Of a stretch of 64,000 bases of DNA, positions 42,829 to 50,763 are shown in pieces; positions within the stretch are counted from its first letter, which is position 1; the number at the start of each line of letters is the position of its first letter. The stretch is from contig NZ_JARUKW010000008.1 of assembly GCF_029688845.1 (NCBI RefSeq), forward strand, positions 1-64,000. Direction: 5' to 3'. Source of the stretch: Natronococcus sp. A-GB1 (lineage in GTDB: Archaea > Halobacteriota > Halobacteria > Halobacteriales > Natrialbaceae). A program made the translations under genes and the position numbers. The notes under the pieces were generated by a model, which did no database searches, was not told where the DNA came from, and worked only from the letters and a program-made list of their open reading frames with translations.

Positions 42829-43395
42829 ATGTGGCCGCTCGGACACGTAGCTATCGGCTATCTCTGTTACGCGCTCGCGACCCGGACCCGGTTCGACCGA
42901 TCCCCGGGTGGGATCGCCGTCCTCGCACTCCTGGTCGGCACCCAGTTCCCCGACCTGATCGACAAACCCCTGGCGTGGTACCTGGGCGTGATCCCGACGG
43001 GCCGAACGCTCGCACACTCCCTGCTGTTTCTGGTCCCGGTCTCGATCGGCGTCTACCTCCTCGCGCGGCGGTACGGTCGTCCCGAGTACGGGTTCGCGTT
43101 CGGACTCGGCGCGATCTCGCACACGCTGGTCGACGCCCTGCCGGCGCTGTGGGGTGGGACCGATCCGAGCTTCCTGCTGTGGCCCGCACTTCCGGTCGAG
43201 GGTTACGAGTCGGGCGCGCCGACGGTGACCGCCCTCTTCCTCGAGTCGCTGAGCGACCCCTACTTCCTCTCGGAGTTCGTCCTCGCGGCCGTCGCACTCG
43301 TCGTCTGGCGACGCGACGGCTACCCCGGACTCGCGGCGATCCGAACGCTTCTCGAGCGCGTCCTCCCCGATCGCTCGACGCCCGACTCGAACTGA
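42829..43395 (+). CDS. YdjM/DUF457-type membrane-bound metal-dependent hydrolase
   Basis: 188 residues, four hydrophobic segments. MWPLGHVAIGYLCYALATR, VGTQFPDLIDKPLAWYLG, GRTLAHSLLFLVPVS and AISHTLVDALPALWGG hold the His/Asp metal ligands of the YdjM/LexA-binding family. The active site would lie on the cytosolic face. Its substrate is unknown; haloarchaeal genomes usually carry several. It follows the permease genes by 45 nt. Confidence 0.85.
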   Translation: MWPLGHVAIGYLCYALATRTRFDRSPGGIAVLALLVGTQFPDLIDKPLAWYLGVIPTGRTLAHSLLFLVPVSIGVYLLARRYGRPEYGFAFGLGAISHTLVDALPALWGGTDPSFLLWPALPVEGYESGAPTVTALFLESLSDPYFLSEFVLAAVALVVWRRDGYPGLAAIRTLLERVLPDRSTPDSN

Positions 43396-44113
43396 CGGCT
43401 CGCCGAGTCGAACGCCGCTTCTGTCCTGTTCTCAAGACGTTCAACTCGCCGACAGAACTATCTCTGCATGGGTGGTCGACGCAACTGCGGGGAATACGAT
43501 TGCCGGCAACCGACCGTTAGGGCACGAGCGGTCCCGGCACCGTCCGTGTGATCGATGTCCGACTCCAACGGACCGTTTCGACGCTCGCGTCGAGTCCCGC
43601 TCGACGGCGTCGACCGTTTTCGAGCCGATAGTACTTCGTCGTCGTCTCGCCCGACAGATTCGACCGCGGCTCGCTTCGCGGGCGCGTAACTGGCGTACCC
43701 GACTCGAGCGCTTCGGCGGTCTCGAACGCCCTGGGTGCCGTCGACCCCTTACCCGACCCGCGGCGTCGCGTCGGGCTCGAGCGTTCGTCTCGGGCTCCTT
43801 ACAGCCCTCTCTAAGCGTGTCATAGAACGATTCTCATGGGGATACTCTCATCCTTCTTTCAGTGAACCAACCGTTACGTAGAGGTGCCCACGTACCTTTT
43901 TCCGCCTCGGGATTCCTCACTGCGTTCGGAACCGCTCGGCGCAAAAATCTACGCTAAAAGGGCCGCTCGCTTCCCGCTGGTCGCTCGCGGGTGCTGCGCT
44001 TGTGATACTACCGCGGTGGTACCGCCTTCGCCTGTACTGAGCGTCCGTCGCTATGGAACGCAACTGTACTGGGGATGAACGCGCGTTACATACGTCTGTA
44101 CATGGAACGTTTG

Positions 44114-44400
44114 GCTTCGAGTCTGCAGCCCTGACTGACCACCGCTGGGTGGGTCTGAAAGGGGACAGGGGCTTTCGTGATAATCTCTACGGAAGCAGGT
44201 CCTGCTCACACGAACACAGGGGATTGCCACGCCCTCCCCAGCCGACTCACTCGCTGCGCTCGTTCGTCCACTGGAAGACGCGCTGCGTCTTCCAAGCCGT
44301 TCGCTCGCATGGCTCGCGAAGACCTCGCACAGTGTCGCCAACCATCCTCACTAACGTTCGGCCGGTCGACAGCGCGCGCCACCGCAGCGAGTGGGTGGTC
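44114..44400 (+). repeat. Dispersed repeat, copy A
   Basis: Starts near TCGAGTCTGCAGCCCTGACT, continues GACCACCGCTGGGTGGG, CACACGAACACAGGGG, GCCACGCCCTCCCCAGCCGA, a 9-10 bp hairpin (GGAAGACGC-GCT-GCGTCTTCC, 44273-44293), GCGAAGACCTCGCACAG, and ends near GACAGCGCGCGCCACCGCAG. Shares these blocks with copies at 49978 and 56715. The gap 43396-44529 holds otherwise no gene that I can see. Confidence 0.75.
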
Positions 44401-44529
44401 CGACATGATACATGGTCCGCCTATACGTGCCGTCTGGCAGGTAGTCGAGGAGAGGTATGAGAACAGTTCTATGACACCCTAGCCCTCTCTATTGGCAACG
44501 CCCACGTTGTGGGCGAGAAAACGGTCCTG

Positions 44530-46329
44530 CTACTCCACGGTGACGCTTTTCGCCAGATTTCGGGGCTTGTCGATCGACCGACCCAGCTCGTGGGCCGTCC
44601 AGTAGGCGACTCGCTGGAGCTGGACGTTCGCGACCATCGAGCTCGTGATCTCGCCGGCCGGCGGCACCTCGAGGACGTGGTCGGCGTAGCGGCCGACCTC
44701 CGATCGGCCGTCGGTGATAGCGACGACCGGTGTCCCCCGAGCCTCGACCTCCTTGACGTTCCCGATGGTCTTCTCCGCGCGGCGACCGTCGCCGGTGACG
44801 ATCGCAAACACCGGCGTCTGTTCGGTGACGAGTGCGAGCGGCCCGTGTTTGAGCTCGCCGGCCGCGAACCCCTCCGCGTGTTTGTACGTGATCTCCTTCA
44901 TCTTCAGCGCGCCCTCGAGGGCGACTGGGTAGTGATACCCTCGCCCGATGAAGAAGTAGGCGCTCGCGTCGGCGTACGTCGAGGCGACCTCGCGGGCGGC
45001 GTCTTCGTCGAGGACGGACTGGATTCGGTCGGGAACCGATCGCAGCTCGCGGACCAGGTCGCGGGAGCGGTGGTCGCTCAACGCGGCGGCGAGCATCGTC
45101 AACGCGGCCTGCTGGCTCACGAACGTCTTCGTCGCCGCGACGCTGATCTCCGGTCCGGCACGGATGTACAGGACGCGATCGGTCTCGCGGGCGGCCGAAC
45201 TCCCGACGACGTTCGTCACCGCGACGGTCGTCGCGCCGGCGGCGTTGGCCTCTCGCAGCGCCCGCAGCGTGTCGGCGGTCTCGCCGCTCTGGGTGACGCC
45301 GACGACGACCGACTCGGTGTCGATCGGCATCATCTCGGCCTCGAACTCGCTGGCCAGGTAGGCGTGGGCCGGCACGCCCCACTCCCGGAACAGCTGCGCG
45401 GCGAACAGCGCCGCGTGGTAAGAGGTTCCACAGGCGACGAACGTCACGGGCGGGTTCAGCTCGAACCCCTCGAACTCCTCCAAAGTGACCCGGCCGCTGA
45501 GCTCGTCGAGCCGACCGCGGAGACACTCCCGGAGCGCCGACGGCTGCTCGTTGATCTCCTTTCGCATGTAGTGGTCGTAGCCGCTCTTGCCGGCGTCCTC
45601 TGGGTCCCACTCGATCGTCTCGATCGAGGTCTCGACGACCCGCCCCTCGCTATCGGTGACCGAGATCTCGTCGCCCTCGAGCCGGGCGAACTCGCCGTCC
45701 TCGAGGTAGATCACTCGATCGGTAAACTCGATAAAGGCGGGGACGTCGCTGGCGAGGTAGGTGCCGTCGTCGGCGAGGCCGAGCACCAGCGGCGACTCGT
45801 GGCGCGCGGCGTACACCGTCTCCGAGCCCGCGAAGACGGCCGCGACGGCGTAGCTTCCCTCGAGTCGACCGATCGTCGCGCGGAACGCGGCCTCGTGGTC
45901 GAGCCCGTCCTCGAGGTAGCCGGCGATCAGGTGCGGGATAACCTCCGTGTCGGTCTCGCTGCGGAACTCGACGCCCTCGGCCGAAAGCTCGTCGCGCAAC
46001 CGCTGATAGTTCTCGATGATCCCGTTGTGGACGACCGCGACCCGGTCCTCCGCGTCCGTGTGGGGGTGGGCGTTGCGGTCCGACGGCGGTCCGTGGGTGC
46101 TCCAGCGGGTGTGACCGATCCCGGTCGTCTGGTTGCCGATCTCGGCGCCCGCGAGCGCGTTCTCGAGCGCCGAGAGCTCGCCCTGGCGCTTGTGAACGTC
46201 GAGTCTGCCGTCGGCCAGCGCGATTCCCGCCGAGTCGTAGCCGCGGTACTCGAGCTGGGAGAGGCCGTGGAGCAGGACGTCGGCCGCGTTCGAGCGATCG
46301 GCGCCGACGTAGCCGATGATCCCGCACAT
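44530..46329 (-). CDS. glmS: Glutamine--fructose-6-phosphate aminotransferase
   Basis: 599 residues. Makes glucosamine-6-phosphate from fructose-6-phosphate and glutamine. The Met-Cys start (MCGIIGYVGADRSN) puts the glutaminase nucleophile Cys at the N-terminus; HTRWSTHGPP is the glutaminase loop. Two SIS isomerase domains follow (ACGTSYHAALFAAQLFREWG; VTQSGETADTLRALREANAA; GRGYHYPVALEGALKMKEIT), and the C-terminal KPRNLAKSVTVE carries the Lys of the sugar site. The ATG at 46329 overlaps the glmU-like stop (TGATG). Supplies UDP-GlcNAc for surface glycans. Confidence 0.96.
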   Translation of the reverse strand: MCGIIGYVGADRSNAADVLLHGLSQLEYRGYDSAGIALADGRLDVHKRQGELSALENALAGAEIGNQTTGIGHTRWSTHGPPSDRNAHPHTDAEDRVAVVHNGIIENYQRLRDELSAEGVEFRSETDTEVIPHLIAGYLEDGLDHEAAFRATIGRLEGSYAVAAVFAGSETVYAARHESPLVLGLADDGTYLASDVPAFIEFTDRVIYLEDGEFARLEGDEISVTDSEGRVVETSIETIEWDPEDAGKSGYDHYMRKEINEQPSALRECLRGRLDELSGRVTLEEFEGFELNPPVTFVACGTSYHAALFAAQLFREWGVPAHAYLASEFEAEMMPIDTESVVVGVTQSGETADTLRALREANAAGATTVAVTNVVGSSAARETDRVLYIRAGPEISVAATKTFVSQQAALTMLAAALSDHRSRDLVRELRSVPDRIQSVLDEDAAREVASTYADASAYFFIGRGYHYPVALEGALKMKEITYKHAEGFAAGELKHGPLALVTEQTPVFAIVTGDGRRAEKTIGNVKEVEARGTPVVAITDGRSEVGRYADHVLEVPPAGEITSSMVANVQLQRVAYWTAHELGRSIDKPRNLAKSVTVE

Positions 46330-47498
46330 CAGCTCCACACCTCCGCGTCGGCGACGATGGTTCCGCTGACGGTCGACCCCCCGTGACAGACCGCGCCGTG
46401 GCCGACGACAGTCCCTGGCTCGTAGGTCACCCCACCGATGTCGCGAACGTGATCGGCCAGCACCGCGCCGAGGATCGTCTCCCGGTGGACGCGGTCGCCG
46501 ATCTCGACGTCACCCGGGCCGCCGGCGACCGTCGAGTTCGGACCGATCCCGACACCCCGTCCGGTGACGCAGTCTCGTATCGTCGCGCCGTTGTCGACGC
46601 GGGTGTCGGCGTCGAGCACCGACCGCTCGACCGTCGCGTTCGAGCCGATAGTGACGTTCTCGCCCAGAGAGACGTTCGGTCCGACGACCGCACCGGGACC
46701 GACGACACAGTCGTCGTCGATCACGACCGGTTCGACCACCGTTGCGTCCTCGTGGACGGACGCGCTCGCGGCGATCTGCCGCTCCTCGCCGTCCTCAAGC
46801 AGGTCGTCGGCGATCCGAAGCAGATCCCACGGGTAGGTGGCGTCGATCCAGGTTCCCTCGGAGACGACCCCTCGGACCTCCTCGTCGGCCTCGAGCAGCG
46901 TCGCGATCCCGTCGACCAGCGACTGCTCGCCGGCGCGGGGTTCGCTCCGGCGAATCGCCTCGAAGACCGCCGGCTCGAAGGCGTACACACCCGCGTTGAG
47001 CTGATAGCCACGATCGTCCCGCGGGTTCTCGACGATCTCCGTAACCGTACCGTCCTCGAGGAGGACGCCGCCGTACCGGGTGACGTCGGCCCGCCGGACC
47101 AGCCCGAGCGTCGCCGTCGCCGACTCGCGGTCGTGGGCCGCGATGACGTCCTCGATGATCCGGCTGTCGATCAGCTGATCGCCGTTGACGACGAGCGCTG
47201 CACCCTCGATCGCCGGCTCGGCCGAAAGCAGCGCGTGGCCGCTGCCGAGCTGTTTGTCCTGCGTGACGTAGGTCAGGGGCACGTCCCGATAGCTCGGGCC
47301 GAACTCGGACTGGACCCGAGTCCGGCGGTAGCCGACGACGACCGTGATATCGGTGACGCCGGCGTCGATTAATGCGTCGAAGACGTGCTCGAGAATCGGC
47401 TTCGTCGCCGCCGGAAGCATCGGCTTCGGCCGGTGGGTGGTCAGCGGCCGAAGTCGCCTCCCCTCCCCTGCCGCGAGCACCACTGCGGAGTATCCCAT
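46329..47498 (-). CDS. glmU: Bifunctional GlmU-like sugar nucleotidyltransferase/acyltransferase
   Basis: 389 residues. The N-terminal half is a nucleotidyltransferase (VLAAGEGRRLRPLTTHRPKP, QLGSGHALLSAEP, VNGDQLI); the C-terminal half is a left-handed beta helix with V-V-G-P-G-A-V-V-G, SLGENVTIGSNATVERSVLD and similar turns. In archaea this pairing carries glucosamine-1-P acetylation and UDP-GlcNAc formation. First gene of the two-gene operon with glmS; a TATA-like box is not evident in the region 47499-47640. Confidence 0.88.
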   Translation of the reverse strand: MGYSAVVLAAGEGRRLRPLTTHRPKPMLPAATKPILEHVFDALIDAGVTDITVVVGYRRTRVQSEFGPSYRDVPLTYVTQDKQLGSGHALLSAEPAIEGAALVVNGDQLIDSRIIEDVIAAHDRESATATLGLVRRADVTRYGGVLLEDGTVTEIVENPRDDRGYQLNAGVYAFEPAVFEAIRRSEPRAGEQSLVDGIATLLEADEEVRGVVSEGTWIDATYPWDLLRIADDLLEDGEERQIAASASVHEDATVVEPVVIDDDCVVGPGAVVGPNVSLGENVTIGSNATVERSVLDADTRVDNGATIRDCVTGRGVGIGPNSTVAGGPGDVEIGDRVHRETILGAVLADHVRDIGGVTYEPGTVVGHGAVCHGGSTVSGTIVADAEVWS

Positions 47499-47685
47499 GT
47501 CTGTTGACAGCTAGCAGCAGCTATTATTCCTTTCGACTGGGGATTCCGGTCGTATCGACTTCCGTCTCCGACGGCGTCGCCATCGGTGGCGCTCGAGGCC
47601 GCTCGAGAGCTTATGTAGCGTCTCGAGCACCGTCGCTCCGTCGGTGCAATGTCCGTTGATCGGATCTGAGCCGGACTCGATGGGT

Positions 47686-47696
47686 GTATATAATTA
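47686..47696 (+). promoter_or_regulatory. TATA-like sequence before the curlin-like gene
   Basis: TGTATATAATTAT is the strongest TATA match in the 47499-47814 gap but lies ~120 nt before the ATG, so a leader or another start would be needed. GATATG at ~47791 is a nearer, weaker choice. Confidence 0.3.
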
Positions 47697-47814
47697 TCCG
47701 TGACCTGTCCAGATTCTTCGCCGGTTTCGATGCTGCAACACCCGTTAGATGGCCAATTATTCCCGGAAGCTGGTCAATTACAGAGTGTGATATGCTCATC
47801 GGTCCAACCGGGCT

Positions 47815-49428
47815 ATGGCAGAAAAGAACACGAACCGCGGCACGATGAAGCGGAGAGGGTATCTCAAAGGACTCGCGGCGGGCGGACTCGGCGTCGGAAC
47901 GCTTTCGATCGCGAGCACCCGTACGCATGCAGATACGGGTAAGGACGACGAGAAGAAGAACGACGAGAAGGAAGAGGAAGCGAAGACGCACGACGTCAAG
48001 GGCGACGATCTGTACCTGATCTTTGGCGCCGACTCGTCCGAGAAGGACCTCGGCGACTGGGTCGACAAGCACCGCGACGAGATCAACGGCGACTCGGAGG
48101 AATCCCTCCCGAACGTCATCCAGTACCAGGAGGTCTCCCAGCTCAACGTGCTCCAGCAGGGCAACGCCGTCAGCATCGCCATGGATGGCGCCGACGCGAC
48201 GGCCGTCCAGGAGACCGAGCAGGACAACGTCAACGTCCAGGATGCGAGCGCGGAGTCGATAGACAGCTCATACGAGACGCGAGACGAGACGTTCTACGAC
48301 CCCAGTCGAGTGCACATCGTCTTCGCCGAGGAGACCGGCTGCCGGACGTTCTCCGGCTGGGTCTCCAGGGAGGACACCTACGAGAACGGAGCGTCCGCCA
48401 CCGCGACGATCGAGCAGGAACAGACCGTCGATCAGTTCAACTACAACAGCCAGAGCACGTCGATGGCGGTCGCCGAGAAAGGGAGCTGCGCCCGGTCCTA
48501 CCAGCGTAGCTGGCAGGCAAACGAGAACTACCAGCACGCCGAGGCCGTCGCGGCGAACATCGGCGAGGGTGACCGACAGGGAGCCGAGGCGTCGGTCGAG
48601 CAGATCCAGGACGTCTCCCAGCTCAACGTCAGCGAGCAGGGCGTCGCCATCGCGATCGCCGTCGGCGAGTGCAGCACCGCGGAGGCCTACCAGCTGAGCT
48701 CCCAGCTCAACGTCAACGAGCAGACCGCCGACGCGACGGCGATCAGCTTCGGCTTCCGGTCGCCCGACGATATCCTCAAGTGCGCCGAGATGGAGGGCGA
48801 GCTTCCGGAAGACGCCGTGGAGCGAACCGACGACGGCAAGGCTCAGTCGAACGGCCAGGCATCGGCGGAGATCACGCAGGTCCAGTGCGTCGGCCAGGAG
48901 AACATCAACCTGCAGAACGCCGCCATCGCCCTCGCCAAGAAAGACAGCAACGCGACCGCCCGACAGGTGAGCTATCAGGGCAACTTCAACGCGCAGGTGG
49001 CCACCGCGGAGGGGCTGAGCGTCAGCGACGGACGCTGCAGCGCGTCTACGGTGCTCAACGGCGCCGCCGCCAACGACGACGGTTCCTGGGCGCTAGCCTA
49101 CGGGAACGGCGACAGCGACGTCGATCTCGAGGAGGCTGCCGCCGGGATCGACCAGTACCAGTTCGTCGAGCAGGTGAACGTCAACGAGCAGTTCAGCGCC
49201 ATCGCCTACGCCACCCGCTGTGGCGAGGCGACGGCCGAACAGCTGAACTACCAGGCGAACCAGAACGTCCAGGTGACCGAGGCGCGCGCGGTCGGCGATG
49301 GTGACGGCGAGGAGAAAGACGAGAAGAAGGAGAAGAACGACGACAAAGCGAAGAAGGACGAGAAGAAGAACGGCAAGGACAAGGAGAAGAAAGACGAGAA
49401 GGACGAAAAGAAAAAGACGACGCACTAA
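47815..49428 (+). CDS. Tat-exported protein with five curlin-like repeats
   Basis: 537 residues. Twin-arginine signal MKRRGYLKGLAAGGLGVGTL starting at Met11, then a Lys/Glu/Asp-rich segment (42-58) and five imperfect ~50-residue repeats (~101-147, 198-246, 260-312, 351-402, 444-493). Each has two halves: I-x-Q-x-Q-x-V-x-Q-x-N-V/I-x-x-Q-x-x-A-I-A and A-T-A-x-Q-x-x-x-Q-x-N-x-N-x-Q (e.g. DVSQLNVSEQGVAIAIA; STAEAYQLSSQLNVNEQTAD). Regular Gln/Asn spacing with small residues is the curlin repeat pattern, which forms beta-solenoid amyloid in bacterial CsgA. A 40-residue Lys/Asp/Glu tail (498-537) ends the protein. Cell-surface or matrix location is inferred; no CsgB/E/F/G partners adjoin. Start ATG 47815; Met11 is an alternative. 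Confidence 0.8.
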   Translation: MAEKNTNRGTMKRRGYLKGLAAGGLGVGTLSIASTRTHADTGKDDEKKNDEKEEEAKTHDVKGDDLYLIFGADSSEKDLGDWVDKHRDEINGDSEESLPNVIQYQEVSQLNVLQQGNAVSIAMDGADATAVQETEQDNVNVQDASAESIDSSYETRDETFYDPSRVHIVFAEETGCRTFSGWVSREDTYENGASATATIEQEQTVDQFNYNSQSTSMAVAEKGSCARSYQRSWQANENYQHAEAVAANIGEGDRQGAEASVEQIQDVSQLNVSEQGVAIAIAVGECSTAEAYQLSSQLNVNEQTADATAISFGFRSPDDILKCAEMEGELPEDAVERTDDGKAQSNGQASAEITQVQCVGQENINLQNAAIALAKKDSNATARQVSYQGNFNAQVATAEGLSVSDGRCSASTVLNGAAANDDGSWALAYGNGDSDVDLEEAAAGIDQYQFVEQVNVNEQFSAIAYATRCGEATAEQLNYQANQNVQVTEARAVGDGDGEEKDEKKEKNDDKAKKDEKKNGKDKEKKDEKDEKKKTTH

Positions 49429-49619
49429 GACGTAGACGATCGATCACCGTTCGAACGCCCTGAACTCTCCGGGCGGACCGCCGTCGCCGATCCATTTCCT
49501 TTCGAAACTCCCTCGAGCGGAAGGTATTCTATTTAACGTTTACCGTACCCATCGAAGTCGGTCGCGAAAGGCCTGGAATAGCCACTGTCAGGAAACGACC
49601 CCGTCGAGATGCAGTCGAT

Positions 49620-49847
49620 TCAGTCCCGATCCGTCTCGCTCCAATCGCAGTCCTGACACTTCCGCCCCGTCACGAACTCCGTCACCGACGGCATGTAGCC
49701 GACCTCGAGGACGTCCCCGCCGCAGTCGGGACACTCCCTGTCGGCCTCCTCGATCGCCTCGGCGTCCATGACGGAGTCGTCCTCGATCAGCTCCGCGAGT
49801 TTCTTCGCCGTGACCATTCGTCCCTGAACGACGCGATTTTCGCTCAC
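49620..49847 (-). CDS. Zinc-ribbon protein (DUF5795-like)
   Basis: 75 residues from GTG 49847 (SENRVVQGRMVTAKKLAELI). CPDCGGDVLEVGYMPSVTEF and CQDCDWSETDRD give two CxxC pairs of a zinc ribbon. I recall homologs with the N-VVQGRMV start, which is why GTG is chosen; ATG 49817 (MVTAKK) is the alternative. Function unknown; possibly nucleic-acid binding. Confidence 0.75.
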   Translation of the reverse strand: MSENRVVQGRMVTAKKLAELIEDDSVMDAEAIEEADRECPDCGGDVLEVGYMPSVTEFVTGRKCQDCDWSETDRD

Positions 49848-49977
49848 GCTCGAGTGTGTGGTCCCGATACCCCTAAGCGTTTCTCGGCCGACCCACGGTT
49901 CCGGATTGAGCCAGGGCCAGCGCCGATCCGACAGCTCGACGGAGCGACGCCTATGGACCACGACGAGTGGATCGACC

Positions 49978-50260
49978 GACTCGAGTCTACAGCCCTGACT
50001 GACCACCGCCGGGTGGGACTGGAAGGGCTTTGGCGGTAGTGACGACGATACCAGTCCCGTTCGCACGAACACAGGGGTTCGCCACGCCCTCCCCAGCCGA
50101 TTCGCTCGCTTTGCTCACGGCTTCCGCCGTTCGCATTGCCGCGGCGCACAGCGCCGCGCTCCGCTCGCTTTATCCCTTGCGTAGGTTCGGACGACGGCTC
50201 ACGCCCCGCTGCGCTCGCCGTCGTCAAGCACGCGCCACCGCAGGAGAGTTCGTTGAACCA
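49978..50260 (+). repeat. Dispersed repeat, copy B (more diverged)
   Basis: Same left block as copy A (TCGAGTCTACAGCCCTGACT, GACCACCGCCGGGTGGG), then CGCACGAACACAGGGG and GCCACGCCCTCCCCAGCCGA. In the right part it is diverged but still has a hairpin (GCGGCGC-ACA-GCGCCGC, 50141-50157) and ends in CACGCGCCACCGCAG. The sequence between it and 50360 shows nothing else. Confidence 0.65.
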
Positions 50261-50359
50261 AAGTGACTCATAGCTGGTCTGTGCTGAATATACAGTGCCT
50301 TTCGCTCACGACACTTACAGACCCAATATAAACGGATTATTCGATTAAGAGAGAGACCA

Positions 50360-50536
50360 ATGCGGGTACGACCGGTACATGTTGGTATGGCACATGAGCA
50401 CCGTGCCGATGACCGAGGCAGCGACACTGAACCAAAATTCTACCTCCCTGCCGGGAACACCCCACCGTTCTATGCCAGTTCACTCGAGCGCCTCTGGGCG
50501 TCGCTATTCGACCAATACGTTGAATCATCATACTGA
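50360..50536 (+). CDS. Small hypothetical protein upstream of a membrane peptide
   Basis: 58 residues. MRVRPVHVGMAHEHRADDRG is followed by EPKFYLPAGNTPPFYASSLE and RLWASLFDQYVESSY. The aromatic C-terminal helix and the following gene 12 nt away suggest a coupled pair. The start may be Met10 (MAHEHRADD, ATG 50387). No family recognised. Codon composition is AT-richer than the average here. Confidence 0.4.
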   Translation: MRVRPVHVGMAHEHRADDRGSDTEPKFYLPAGNTPPFYASSLERLWASLFDQYVESSY

Positions 50537-50547
50537 GTTTCTCTGGG

Positions 50548-50691
50548 ATGTTACCACAATTTGGCGAACTCCTCGATGGAGAGGAAATGACTGGCAAACA
50601 GGCAGCGTTAATAGTGGCTGTTTGGATGGGAGCGACCGCCGTCTTCGGACTGATTTCCTATATTGTCGTGTTCGTTATTATGGGTGCGTGA
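50548..50691 (+). CDS. Small single-span membrane protein
   Basis: 47 residues: MLPQFGELLDGEEMTGKQAA followed by a hydrophobic stretch (LIVAVWMGATAVFGLISYIV, VFVIMGA). One transmembrane helix covering almost the whole second half. Likely co-expressed with the preceding small ORF. Function unknown. It is too short for typical annotation limits. Confidence 0.45.
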   Translation: MLPQFGELLDGEEMTGKQAALIVAVWMGATAVFGLISYIVVFVIMGA

Positions 50692-50763
50692 GTACTGCTT
50701 GCGCTGTCTCTCAGCCGTACGTAACGCGACTCTCACGCCAGAAGAGCCGTGCTAATATAACTG

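Noticed and set aside
44051-44341. 96-codon minus frame inside repeat copy A
   Set aside because: A related reading (AGEGVAIPCVRVS) appears in copy C, but frame and ends differ between copies, so it is repeat sequence and not a gene.
44114-50260. CRISPR array from the repeated blocks
   Set aside because: The copies are kilobases apart and ~285 bp long, with no short repeats or spacers and no cas genes.
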